Assembly (NCBI RefSeq): GCF_024585165.1
Contig: NZ_CP029008.1
Span: 3,162,001 to 3,226,000 of the forward strand
Length of the DNA: 64,000 nt
Direction of reading: 5' to 3'
Source: Bradyrhizobium sp. WBOS07
Lineage (GTDB): Bacteria; Pseudomonadota; Alphaproteobacteria; Rhizobiales; Xanthobacteraceae
Positions within the stretch are counted from its first letter, which is position 1. Every line of letters begins with the position of its first letter. This document shows, piece by piece, positions 36,084 through 48,613 of the stretch. Below the pieces are notes generated by a model. The model made no database searches, was not told where the DNA came from, and worked only from the letters and a program-made list of their open reading frames with translations. The translations under genes were made by a program, and so were the position numbers.

Positions 36084-36332
36084 TCAGGCGCTTTTCTTGT
36101 GCTCGCCCCGGATCACGACCCAGCGCTTCAATTTCGAAATCGGCTTCGATTCCTCGATCCACACCATGTCGCCCGGCTTGAACTCGTTGCTCTCGTCGTG
36201 CGCGTGGTAGTTCTTCGAACGGCGGATCGTCTTCTTGTAGATCGGGTGCGTGAAGCGGCGGTCGACGCGCACCACGATGGTCTTGGCCTGCTTGTCGCTG
36301 ACGACCACGCCCTGCAAAGTACGTTTCGGCAT
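36084..36332 (-). CDS. rpsQ: 30S ribosomal protein S17
   Basis: This 82-residue OB-fold protein has [21 protein letters not shown] and then [24 protein letters not shown], typical of S17. It binds the 5' domain of 16S rRNA early in assembly. The start at 36332 is chosen because MPKRTLQG is the family N-terminus. Confidence 0.98.
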   Translation of the reverse strand: MPKRTLQGVVVSDKQAKTIVVRVDRRFTHPIYKKTIRRSKNYHAHDESNEFKPGDMVWIEESKPISKLKRWVVIRGEHKKSA

Positions 36333-36345
36333 CTTCGTAAGCCTC

Positions 36346-36552
36346 TTACTTCTTCTTGGCGCGCGTCTGCGCGGCGACAGTCTTGATCCGGGCGATGTCA
36401 CGGCGGGCCTCGCGCAGGCGCGAGGTGTTCTCGAGCTGCCCGGTGGCGCGCTGGAAGCGCAGGTTGAAGCGCTCCTTCTTCAGGTTCAGGATGGCGTCAT
36501 CCTGCTGGTCGGGGCTCATCGCGCGGATGTCTTCGATCTTCATCTGGGCCAT
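36346..36552 (-). CDS. rpmC: 50S ribosomal protein L29
   Basis: This 68-residue helical hairpin protein has [23 protein letters not shown] and [24 protein letters not shown]. It sits at the tunnel exit near L23 and the trigger-factor site. Two ATGs are close together; 36552 has GGAG 8 nt upstream and gives the usual MAQMKIED start, whereas 36558 overlaps the rplP stop (TAATG). Confidence 0.97.
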   Translation of the reverse strand: MAQMKIEDIRAMSPDQQDDAILNLKKERFNLRFQRATGQLENTSRLREARRDIARIKTVAAQTRAKKK

Positions 36553-36557
36553 GGCCA

Positions 36558-36971
36558 TTACTCCGCAATGCGCTCGACGAAGCGCGTCTTGATCGGCAGC
36601 TTGGCGGCCGCCAGGGTCAGCGCCTCACGCGCCGTCTGGGTGTTGACGCCGTCGATCTCGAACAGCACCCGGCCCGGCTTGACGCGCGCGACCCACAATT
36701 CCGGCGAACCCTTGCCGGAGCCCATGCGGACTTCGGCCGGCTTCTTCGACACCGGAACGTCCGGGAACACGCGGATCCAGACGCGGCCGGCGCGCTTCAT
36801 GTGGCGGGTCAGCGCGCGGCGAGCGGCTTCGATCTGGCGCGCGGTGACGCGCTCAGGCTCGGTCGCCTTCAGGCCGAACTGGCCGAACGCCAACGTCGCG
36901 CCCGAAGACGCAACGCCGTGGATGCGGCCCTTGTGCGCCTTCCGGAACTTCGTTTTCTTAGGTTGCATCAT
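36558..36971 (-). CDS. rplP: 50S ribosomal protein L16
   Basis: This 137-residue protein has [41 protein letters not shown], and [19 protein letters not shown], all L16 signatures. L16 lies near the A-site tRNA elbow and is needed for peptidyl-transferase centre assembly. Two adjacent Met codons open the frame. Confidence 0.98.
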   Translation of the reverse strand: MMQPKKTKFRKAHKGRIHGVASSGATLAFGQFGLKATEPERVTARQIEAARRALTRHMKRAGRVWIRVFPDVPVSKKPAEVRMGSGKGSPELWVARVKPGRVLFEIDGVNTQTAREALTLAAAKLPIKTRFVERIAE

Positions 36972-37001
36972 GGCTTTGAGCCCTCAAATTCCTGTGCGGC
37001 T

Positions 37002-37727
<726 letters not shown>

Positions 37728-37744
37728 CGTGTTCTCCTGCGCCC

Positions 37745-38131
37745 TTAAGCGGCGGCTTCAGCTTCGACCTGACGAACGATGATCGTCAGCTGCGAAAATG
37801 GTTTGTAGACCCGGCCCGAGCGGCCACGGCCGCGAGCGGCGAAGCGCTTCATCACGAGACCGTTGCCGACGAAGGCCTGCGCCACGACGAGATCATCGAC
37901 GTCGAGGTCGTGGTTGTTCTCGGCATTGGCGATGGCCGATTCCAGGCACTTCTTGACGTCGACCGCGATCCGCTTGCGCGAAAACTGCAGATCGGCGAGC
38001 GCAGCAGCAGCCTTCCGGCCGCGAATGAGCTGGGCGACCAGGTTGAGCTTCTGCGGGCTCACCCGCAGCATCCGGGCGACCGCCTTGGCCTCGTTGTCGG
38101 CGAGGCTCCGTTCGCGCTTAGGTTTGCTCAT
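37745..38131 (-). CDS. rplV: 50S ribosomal protein L22
   Basis: This 128-residue protein has [23 protein letters not shown] and the extended tunnel loop with [22 protein letters not shown]22 reaches into the exit tunnel and affects macrolide response and stalling peptides. It lies between rpsS and rpsC. Confidence 0.98.
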   Translation of the reverse strand: MSKPKRERSLADNEAKAVARMLRVSPQKLNLVAQLIRGRKAAAALADLQFSRKRIAVDVKKCLESAIANAENNHDLDVDDLVVAQAFVGNGLVMKRFAARGRGRSGRVYKPFSQLTIIVRQVEAEAAA

Positions 38132-38141
38132 CGTTTAATCC

Positions 38142-38420
38142 TCAAGCCTTCTTGGCTTTCTTGTCGCCGGAGTGGCCATGGAAGGTCCGGGTCGGCGAGA
38201 ACTCGCCGAACTTGTGACCGACCATTTCCTCGTTGACGGCCACCGGCACGTGCTTCTGACCGTTGTAAACGCCGAAGGTCAGGCCGACGAACTGCGGCAG
38301 GATCGTCGAGCGACGGCTCCAGATCTTGATGACGTCGTGACGGCCGGACGCGCGCGCGGCATCTGCCTTCTTGAGCAGAGAACCCTCGACGAACGGGCCT
38401 TTCCAGACTGAACGAACCAT
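38142..38420 (-). CDS. rpsS: 30S ribosomal protein S19
   Basis: This 92-residue protein has [42 protein letters not shown], and [16 protein letters not shown]19 is in the head of the small subunit with S13. It is spaced 12 nt from rplB and 10 nt from rplV. Confidence 0.98.
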   Translation of the reverse strand: MVRSVWKGPFVEGSLLKKADAARASGRHDVIKIWSRRSTILPQFVGLTFGVYNGQKHVPVAVNEEMVGHKFGEFSPTRTFHGHSGDKKAKKA

Positions 38421-38432
38421 GTCCGGCGTTCC

Positions 38433-39266
38433 TTACTTCTTCCGCTTGTGGCGGCTTAGGAGAATGAATTTGTTGGTCGACTTGTTGGTGCGGGTCTTCT
38501 TGCCCTTGGTCGGCTTGCCCCACGGCGTGACCGGGTGGCGGCCGCCCGAGGTACGACCTTCACCACCGCCGTGCGGATGGTCGATCGGGTTCATCGCGAC
38601 ACCGCGGTTGTGCGGGCGGCGGCCCATCCAACGCTTGCGACCGGCCTTGCCGATCGAGGTGTTCATGTGATCCGGGTTCGACACCGCGCCGATCGTGCCG
38701 CGGCAACGGCCGTGCACCAGGCGCTGCTCGCCCGAATTCAGGCGGATGATGACGTAGTCCTGGTCGCGGCCCACGAGCTGCGCGTAGGTGCCGGCGGAAC
38801 GGGCGAGCTGGCCGCCCTTCCCGATCTTGACCTCGATGTTGTGGATGATCGTGCCGACCGGCATGTTGCCCAGCGGCATGACGTTGCCCGGCTTCACGTC
38901 GACGTAGTTGCCGGCGACGATGGTGTCGCCCACGGCCAGGCGCTGCGGCGCCAGGATGTAGGCCTGCTCGCCGTCCTGATACTTGATCAGCGCGATGAAG
39001 CCGGTGCGGTTCGGATCATACTCGAGCCGCTCGACGGTCGCGGGAACGTCGACCTTCTCGCGCTTGAAGTCGACGGTGCGCAGCGTCTTCTTGTGACCGC
39101 CGCCACGGAAGCGCACGGTGATGCGGCCGGTGTTGTTGCGGCCGCCCGAGGAATGCTTGCCCTCGGTGAGCGCCTTGACCGGCTTGCCCTTGTAGAGGGC
39201 CGAACGATCGACCATGACCAGCTGGCGCTGGCCCGGCGTCGTGGGGTTGAATTTCTTCAGTGCCAT
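38433..39266 (-). CDS. rplB: 50S ribosomal protein L2
   Basis: This 277-residue protein has [21 protein letters not shown] at the N-terminus and the highly conserved [27 protein letters not shown] near the end, with the His needed for peptidyl-transferase centre function and subunit joining. It is near-universal in S10-operon position between rplW and rpsS. Confidence 0.98.
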   Translation of the reverse strand: MALKKFNPTTPGQRQLVMVDRSALYKGKPVKALTEGKHSSGGRNNTGRITVRFRGGGHKKTLRTVDFKREKVDVPATVERLEYDPNRTGFIALIKYQDGEQAYILAPQRLAVGDTIVAGNYVDVKPGNVMPLGNMPVGTIIHNIEVKIGKGGQLARSAGTYAQLVGRDQDYVIIRLNSGEQRLVHGRCRGTIGAVSNPDHMNTSIGKAGRKRWMGRRPHNRGVAMNPIDHPHGGGEGRTSGGRHPVTPWGKPTKGKKTRTNKSTNKFILLSRHKRKK

Positions 39267-39278
39267 CGTCGTACGACC

Positions 39279-39581
39279 TTACAGACCGGTGGTGACGTCG
39301 ATCCGGTGACCCTCTTCGAGGGTCACGATCGCGCGCTTGGTGTTCGACTGCGAGCCGAGATTGCCGCGGAAGACCTTGGTCTTACCCTTGCGGACCAGCG
39401 TGTTGACGCTCTTGACCTTGACGTCGAACAGCTTCTCGATCGCTTCCTTGATCTGCGGCTTGGTCGCCTTCGCCGCGACCTTGAACAGCACCTTGTTGTG
39501 CTCGGAGGCGATCGTCGCCTTCTCGGTCACGACCGGCGCGACGATCACGTCGTAGTGGCGAGCCTCGATGTTCTTCGTCAT
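39279..39581 (-). CDS. rplW: 50S ribosomal protein L23
   Basis: This 100-residue protein has the L23 pattern of [43 protein letters not shown] and [10 protein letters not shown]. It is the docking site for trigger factor and SRP at the tunnel exit. The ATG overlaps the rplD stop by 4 nt. Confidence 0.98.
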   Translation of the reverse strand: MTKNIEARHYDVIVAPVVTEKATIASEHNKVLFKVAAKATKPQIKEAIEKLFDVKVKSVNTLVRKGKTKVFRGNLGSQSNTKRAIVTLEEGHRIDVTTGL

Positions 39582-40198
39582 TTGAAGCGCGCCTCCAGCG
39601 CATCGATGGCGGCCTTGGTCAGAACGAGCTTCTGACGGCGCAGGATGTCGTAGACGTTGATGCCCTGGATCGGCAGCACGTCCATGTTCGGGATGTTGCG
39701 GGCCGCAGCGGCAAAACCGTTGTTGAGCTCGGCACCGTCGATGATCAGCGCGTTGGTCAAGCCCAGACCCGAGAAGTGACCGAGCAGCGCCTTGGTCTTG
39801 GCGGCTTCCAGCGCGGCCTTGTCGATCACGACGAGATCGCCGTCCTTGGCCTTGGCCGAGAGCGCATGCTTCAGAGCGAGCGCGCGGACCTTCTTCGGCA
39901 GGTCGGTGGCGTGCGAACGCACCACCGGACCGAAGGCACGACCGCCGCCGCGGAACTGCGGCACGCGGGCCGAGCCGTGACGAGCACCGCCGGTGCCCTT
40001 CTGCTTGTACATCTTCTTGCCGGTGCGCCAGATCTCGGCGCGGCCCTTGGCCTTGTGCGTACCGGCCTGGCGCTTGTTGAGCTGCCACTGCACGCAACGT
40101 GCAATGATGTCCTGGCGCGGCTCGAGGCCGAAAATGGTGTCGGAGAGCTGGACCGAGCCGGCTTCCTTACCTTCGAGGGTGGTGACCTTCAATTCCAT
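39578..40198 (-). CDS. rplD: 50S ribosomal protein L4
   Basis: This 206-residue protein starts [20 protein letters not shown]. The tunnel loop [31 protein letters not shown] is conserved. L4 nucleates 23S rRNA assembly and, in gammaproteobacteria, represses the S10 operon through a leader hairpin. It overlaps rplW by 4 nt. Confidence 0.98.
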   Translation of the reverse strand: MELKVTTLEGKEAGSVQLSDTIFGLEPRQDIIARCVQWQLNKRQAGTHKAKGRAEIWRTGKKMYKQKGTGGARHGSARVPQFRGGGRAFGPVVRSHATDLPKKVRALALKHALSAKAKDGDLVVIDKAALEAAKTKALLGHFSGLGLTNALIIDGAELNNGFAAAARNIPNMDVLPIQGINVYDILRRQKLVLTKAAIDALEARFK

Positions 40199-40199
40199 C

Positions 40200-40913
40200 T
40201 CACGCCTCCTGCGCAGCCGGAGCGGCGTCCGCGTCGCCAGCAACCTTGAACTTGCCGGGCTTCGGAGCTTCCTTCGGCAACGGCTTCTTGACGGCGTCGC
40301 GCACGCGAATCCAGCCGCCCTTGGAGCCGGGAACGGCACCTTCGACGAGGATCAGGCCGCGCTCGACATCGGTCTGGACGACGCGAAGGTTGAGCGTGGT
40401 GATGCGGTCGACACCCATGTGGCCGGGCATCTTCTTGTTCTTCCAGGTCTTGCCGGGGTCCTGACGACCGCCGGTCGAGCCGATCGAACGGTGCGAGACC
40501 GACACGCCGTGTGTGGCGCGCAGACCGCCGAAGTTCCAGCGCTTCATGCCGCCGGCGAACCCCTTACCGACCGAGGTGCCGGTGACGTCGACGAACTGAC
40601 CGACGACGAAGTGATCCGCAAGGATCTCGGCGCCGACCGGGATCATCGCGTCCTGCGAGACGCGGAATTCCTCGACCCGCCGCTTCGGCTCGACCTTGGC
40701 GACCGCGAACTGGCCGCGCTCCGCCTTGGGCATGTAAACGGTCTTGCGGCTGCCAGAACCGAGCTGGAGCGCGACGTAACCGTTCTTCTCTTCGGTACGG
40801 TGGCCTACGACCTGGCAATTGCCGAGCTTCAGCACGGTCACGGGGATATGTTCGCCGGCCTCCGTAAAGACCCGCGTCATCCCGACCTTTTGTGCGATCA
40901 CTCCGGAGCGCAT
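40200..40913 (-). CDS. rplC: 50S ribosomal protein L3
   Basis: This 237-residue protein has [28 protein letters not shown] and the conserved loop [25 protein letters not shown], in which the Gln is the usual PrmB methylation site. L3 reaches the peptidyl-transferase centre. The C-terminus carries an Ala/Pro/Asp tail ([11 protein letters not shown]). It is separated from rplD by one nucleotide. Confidence 0.98.
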   Translation of the reverse strand: MRSGVIAQKVGMTRVFTEAGEHIPVTVLKLGNCQVVGHRTEEKNGYVALQLGSGSRKTVYMPKAERGQFAVAKVEPKRRVEEFRVSQDAMIPVGAEILADHFVVGQFVDVTGTSVGKGFAGGMKRWNFGGLRATHGVSVSHRSIGSTGGRQDPGKTWKNKKMPGHMGVDRITTLNLRVVQTDVERGLILVEGAVPGSKGGWIRVRDAVKKPLPKEAPKPGKFKVAGDADAAPAAQEA

Positions 40914-41011
40914 CGGCTTGCTTCCTGTTCTTTCTGTCCTTGCGGACTAGCTAATCTTCGTAAGTGAGCACGACCCGATCCGAAGACCGGTGCCCACTTC
41001 TCGGGGCATGC

Positions 41012-41320
41012 TCAGAGCTTGATCTCGACGTCGACACCGGCGGCCAGGTCGAGCTTCATCAAAGCATCGACGGTCTGCGGGGTCGGATCGACGATGTCGA
41101 GCAGGCGCTTGTGAGTGCGCATCTCGAACTGCTCGCGGCTCTTCTTGTCGACGTGGGGCGAACGGTTGACGGTGAACTTCTCGATGCGGGTGGGCAGCGG
41201 AATGGGTCCGCGGACCTGCGCGCCGGTGCGCTTCGCCGTGTTCACGATCTCGCGGGTCGACGTATCGAGGATACGATGGTCGAACGCCTTGAGACGGATA
41301 CGAATGTTTTGGCCGTTCAT
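41012..41320 (-). CDS. rpsJ: 30S ribosomal protein S10 (NusE)
   Basis: This 102-residue protein has [57 protein letters not shown] and [12 protein letters not shown]. Besides its ribosomal role, S10 is NusE, which binds NusB in antitermination and NusG in transcription-translation coupling. It is separated from tuf by 82 nt containing a family D repeat, where a new transcript may begin or the long mRNA be processed. Confidence 0.98.
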
Positions 41321-41342
41321 TGCCGTGCTTTCTTTGAGTAGA

Positions 41343-41398
41343 GTGGCGAGTAGCGAGTAGCGAATAGGTCCTATCCGCCACTCACCATTCCCTATTCG
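41343..41398. repeat. Family D inverted repeat, copy 3 (between tuf and rpsJ)
   Basis: GTGGCGAGTAGCGAGTAGCGAATAGG is inverted against CCTATCCGCCACTCACCATTCCCTATTCG with two alternative pairings because the GAGTAGC unit is doubled. It fills the tuf-rpsJ gap. Confidence 0.75.
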
Positions 41399-41402
41399 TT
41401 TG

Positions 41403-42593
<1,191 letters not shown>

Positions 42594-42633
42594 TTGACTC
42601 TCCGTTCAATCGTCAGCTTTAGACCGACGACAA

Positions 42634-44706
<2,073 letters not shown>

Positions 44707-44739
44707 GGGTGGTTCCTTGCGAGTCCGAGTGTGTCGCCG

Positions 44740-45225
<486 letters not shown>

Positions 45226-45597
45226 TTACTTCGGACGCTTCGCGCCGTACTTCGAACGACGCTGCTTACGGTTCTTGACGCCCTGGGTATCCAGAACGCC
45301 GCGGAGGATGTGGTAACGCACGCCAGGCAAGTCCTTGACGCGGCCGCCGCGGATCATGACCACCGAGTGCTCCTGGAGGTTATGGCCCTCGCCGGGGATG
45401 TAGCCGATCACCTCGAAGCCGTTGGTCAGGCGCACCTTGGCGACCTTACGAAGCGCCGAGTTCGGCTTCTTCGGGGTCGTGGTGTAGACGCGGGTGCAAA
45501 CACCACGCTTCTGCGGCGACTGCTGCAGCGCCGGCACCTTCTTGCGCGACTTCTGCACTTCACGCGGTTGAGCGATCAGCTGGTTGATCGTCGGCAT
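45226..45597 (-). CDS. rpsL: 30S ribosomal protein S12
   Basis: This 123-residue protein has [13 protein letters not shown] and the functional loops [17 protein letters not shown] and [14 protein letters not shown]. The Lys residues that are mutated in streptomycin resistance are wild type in both loops, and the Asp modified by RimO in other bacteria is present. S12 monitors decoding. It is the first gene of the str operon after an 862-bp non-coding region. Confidence 0.98.
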   Translation of the reverse strand: MPTINQLIAQPREVQKSRKKVPALQQSPQKRGVCTRVYTTTPKKPNSALRKVAKVRLTNGFEVIGYIPGEGHNLQEHSVVMIRGGRVKDLPGVRYHILRGVLDTQGVKNRKQRRSKYGAKRPK

Positions 45598-46459
45598 CCT
45601 GGCCTTACCCTTTGTTCTGTCGCGGCCCCTTGCGGATCCGCTGTCTTGCCGCAGCCCGTTGCCGGAACTGCAAATTCTTTCGAGCTACCTGCCCGACGAG
45701 GCTGCCTTCCGCGGAACAATCCGCACAAAGCGAAATCGCGCCAACCACCCCATCAACGGGCGGAAAGCGCTTCGACGCCACAGAGGACCGCAGTATTGAG
45801 GCCGTCGGCGGTAAGCCAGGGCCTGCGCACTGAGGTCATGCATCCGAATTCGATCTCAAGAGAACTTGCTCAAGAGACCTAGAATCGCACTGGCATTGCC
45901 TAGCTATGATCGACAGCGTTTGAGCGGCATTCGTCGAGGTTGGTGCCCGTCTGAGCGATCCCTTGCGGAGCTGGTCCTTGGAGATCTAACGGGTGGCCCG
46001 TTCCGACGCTGGCGATGCTCACCGCCTGTCGTTAAGTGAGGCGCTTTCTATAAGTGAGAGTCGCTCAAGTCAAGGCGAAACGACAGTCACGAAGCGCTTC
46101 AGCAGCCTGTCAAAATCGCCGTTTGCCGCGCTCCCTCGATATGGGACGGCAGCCTTCACTCTGCCAGCCTGACTGAATTTAATGCCCGGGTAAAAAGCAA
46201 TTTTATGATAATCGGCACGGCCTTTTCTTGCCGGGAGTGCGTTAAGGGTCATTAATCTCTCCGCTTCGGCAGTCATCGGCGCCGCCGGGAGCAGCCGAAG
46301 TCGCGCACGACCACTATCCGCGACGTCGGCCGCGCGGACTTTCGACGCTCACGACCAACTCGAATGAGAGCTATCCGATCGAGTTCTCGAATCGAAAACT
46401 GGTCGTCAGGTGCGGACCGCGCCGATGCCGATCACCGGAATCACCGAATCGCGGTCCGG
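45598..46459. other. 862-bp region upstream of rpsL, leader and promoter zone
   Basis: No gene is supported here. The minus-strand frame at 46070-46276 has no ribosome site and its end runs into a promoter-like element. CTCTTGAG-type short repeats occur around 45856-45880. The part near 46180-46260 is AT-richer. The region presumably holds the promoter and a long leader of the str operon and the 3' end of the exporter transcript. Confidence 0.5.
46047..46073 (-). promoter_or_regulatory. Candidate promoter of the str-S10 superoperon
   Basis: On the minus strand, TTGACT (46068-46073) and TATAGA (46047-46052) stand 15 bp apart, or CTTGAC with TATAGA at 16 bp. A start here would give a leader of about 440 nt before rpsL. 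The spacing is short, so confidence is limited. Confidence 0.4.
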
Positions 46460-48481
46460 TCACTCCTCGTCGTCCTCGTCGTCGTCGTCATCTCTGCCAT
46501 CGTCGACGGGCGCGGCCGCGCCGTGCGGCTGGTGGATCTGGTCGTTCCACAGCTTGCGATAGGTCCCGTTCTTGGCGAGCAGCTGGGCATGAGAGCCGCG
46601 TTCGATCGCCCTGCCCCCGGAAATCACGATGATCTCGTCCATCTCGACCACCGACGTCAGACGGTGGGTCGACCAGATCATGGTGCGGCCCTTGGCGACC
46701 TTGAGCAGCGTGCGGTTGATCGCAGCTTCCGTGGTCTGGTCCAGCGCCGAGGTGGCTTCGTCCAGCAGCAGCACCGACGGATTGCGGATGATGGCGCGCG
46801 CGATCGCGATGCGCTGGCGCTGGCCGCCCGACAGGGTGTCGCCGCGCTCGCCGACCGGCGTGTCATATCGCTGCGGCAGGCTCATGATGTAGCGGTGGAT
46901 CTCGGCCTTCTTGGCGGCTTCCTCCACCTCCTCGTCGGTCGCGCCCTCCTTGCCGAGCCGGATGTTCTCCCGGATCGACATGTTGAACAGCATGTTCTCC
47001 TGGAACACCACCGCCATGCTCCGGCGCAGCGAATCCAGCGTCACCTTGCGGACGTCGACACCGTCGATGGTGAGCCGTCCCTCGTCGGGCACGTAGAGCC
47101 GCAAGATGAGGTTGAGCAACGTGCTCTTGCCGGAGCCGCTCGGGCCGACGATCGCGATGCGCTTGCCGGCGTCGAGCTTGAGACTGAGATTGTCCAGCAC
47201 CGGCGTCTGGCTGCCCTCGTAGCGGAAGGTGACGCGGTCGAAGGTGATGTCGTTGGTGATGCGCGGCAAATCGGGCGCACCGGGCCGATCGGCGGCGCGG
47301 GTCGGCTCGTCCAGCAGCTCCTGGATATGGCGGATCGCGGCGGCCGAGGAGATCGACACCGGGATGAAATGCATCAGATGGGCGATGTTGTAGGAGACCT
47401 CCCAGAACGCACTCTCGAAGGTGACGAAGGTGCCGATGGTGATCTGGCCCTTGGTCGCCAGATACGCGCCGATCGCGAGCACCACGAGGTGCAGCAATAG
47501 CACCGAGATGGTGACCGTCCGCTCCACCATGGTCGACAGGAACGCGGCCGAGGCGATCTTGTTGCGCGTCTCGTCGTTGCGGAAGGCGAAGAAGCCGAAC
47601 ATCTTGCGCTGCAGGCTGAACGCCTTGATCACGGCCTGCGCCGCCACGTTCTCCTGCACCATGCCGAGCAGCGCGCTCTCGTTGAGCTTCTGCTCGTAGT
47701 TGGCCTGCACGGCCTTGGGCGTCAGGATCCGCGGGCCGATCAGCGTGATCGGAAACACCAGCAGCGCGACCACCGCGAGCTGCCAGTTCAGGAACACCAT
47801 CAGGACGATGCCGGCGACCAGTTCCAGAAACGGCAGCGCGGCGCTGTTGGCGAAGGTCTTCACCGAGCCTTCGAACGCGGAGAGGTCGACCGAGAAGCGC
47901 GACAGGATTTCGCCGCGCTTGGTGCGGCCGAAATAGGCCGCCGGCAGGTCCTGGACGTGCTCGAACAGGCGTTTGCGGACGTCCGAGATGACGCAGGCGG
48001 CCAGCCGCGCATCCCAGCGCTCGTACCAGACCGCGACAATCGAGGTGAAGATGCCGGCGACGGCGAGCACGCCGAGGATCTTGTACAGCGCCTGGAAGTC
48101 TTCCTCGCCGAGCGCCTCGTCGATCAGAAACTTGAGGCTGAGCGGCATGATGACGTTGAACAGCGTCTCGACGAAGACGCCGAACGCGACGAACGACAGC
48201 ATCCGCTTGTAGTTCGTCAGATAGGGCTTGACGAAGCCGAGGATGGTCGCGAGCGCGCCGGCGGCCTCGCGGGCGGTAAAGACGACGAGGTCCTCGTCCT
48301 CATCGTCGTCGTCGAGTTCCGGGCCGTCATCCGCCTCGTCCTCGTCGTCCTCCTCGTCGTCGAGATCCGGCTTGGCAGAAGCGGCGAGCTTGTCGTCGAG
48401 CCCGGCCGCCTTGTCCGCGGCGAGCTTCTGTTTGTCGGGCGAGAGAGGCTTGTCGTCGGGCGAGAGAGGCTTGGATGCCAT
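46460..48481 (-). CDS. ABC exporter (fused permease-ATPase) with acidic termini
   Basis: This 673-residue half-transporter has a membrane domain of about residues 80-380 with six helices and an ATPase domain with Walker A GPSGSGKST (446-454), signature LSGGQ (about 550) and Walker B VLLLDE (about 571). The order is that of homodimeric lipid/drug exporters (MsbA/BmrA/NdvA group). Unusual are the ends: residues 41-64 contain 20 Asp/Glu in 24 positions, and the C-terminus ends in DDGRDDDDDEDDEE. It lies between the fusion oxidoreductase-methyltransferase gene (132 nt upstream) and the str operon. Substrate is unknown; a glycan, lipid or toxic metabolite are options. Confidence 0.93.
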   Translation of the reverse strand: MASKPLSPDDKPLSPDKQKLAADKAAGLDDKLAASAKPDLDDEEDDEDEADDGPELDDDDEDEDLVVFTAREAAGALATILGFVKPYLTNYKRMLSFVAFGVFVETLFNVIMPLSLKFLIDEALGEEDFQALYKILGVLAVAGIFTSIVAVWYERWDARLAACVISDVRKRLFEHVQDLPAAYFGRTKRGEILSRFSVDLSAFEGSVKTFANSAALPFLELVAGIVLMVFLNWQLAVVALLVFPITLIGPRILTPKAVQANYEQKLNESALLGMVQENVAAQAVIKAFSLQRKMFGFFAFRNDETRNKIASAAFLSTMVERTVTISVLLLHLVVLAIGAYLATKGQITIGTFVTFESAFWEVSYNIAHLMHFIPVSISSAAAIRHIQELLDEPTRAADRPGAPDLPRITNDITFDRVTFRYEGSQTPVLDNLSLKLDAGKRIAIVGPSGSGKSTLLNLILRLYVPDEGRLTIDGVDVRKVTLDSLRRSMAVVFQENMLFNMSIRENIRLGKEGATDEEVEEAAKKAEIHRYIMSLPQRYDTPVGERGDTLSGGQRQRIAIARAIIRNPSVLLLDEATSALDQTTEAAINRTLLKVAKGRTMIWSTHRLTSVVEMDEIIVISGGRAIERGSHAQLLAKNGTYRKLWNDQIHQPHGAAAPVDDGRDDDDDEDDEE

Positions 48482-48613
48482 GAAACCAACCGATGCTGAC
48501 GGCCGGCATGACCGCAGAGAACGCAGGACATAGCGGCAACTGCTAAGGCCCCGATTCTATGCGATCAAGATGAATTCGGCAAAACAATTGGACGAATTCG
48601 ATGCGTCCCGCGG

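Noticed and set aside
46070..46276. 68-residue minus-strand frame upstream of rpsL
   Set aside because: No ribosome site and no known similarity, and the end overlaps a promoter-like element. It is kept as non-coding, though a small gene cannot be fully excluded.
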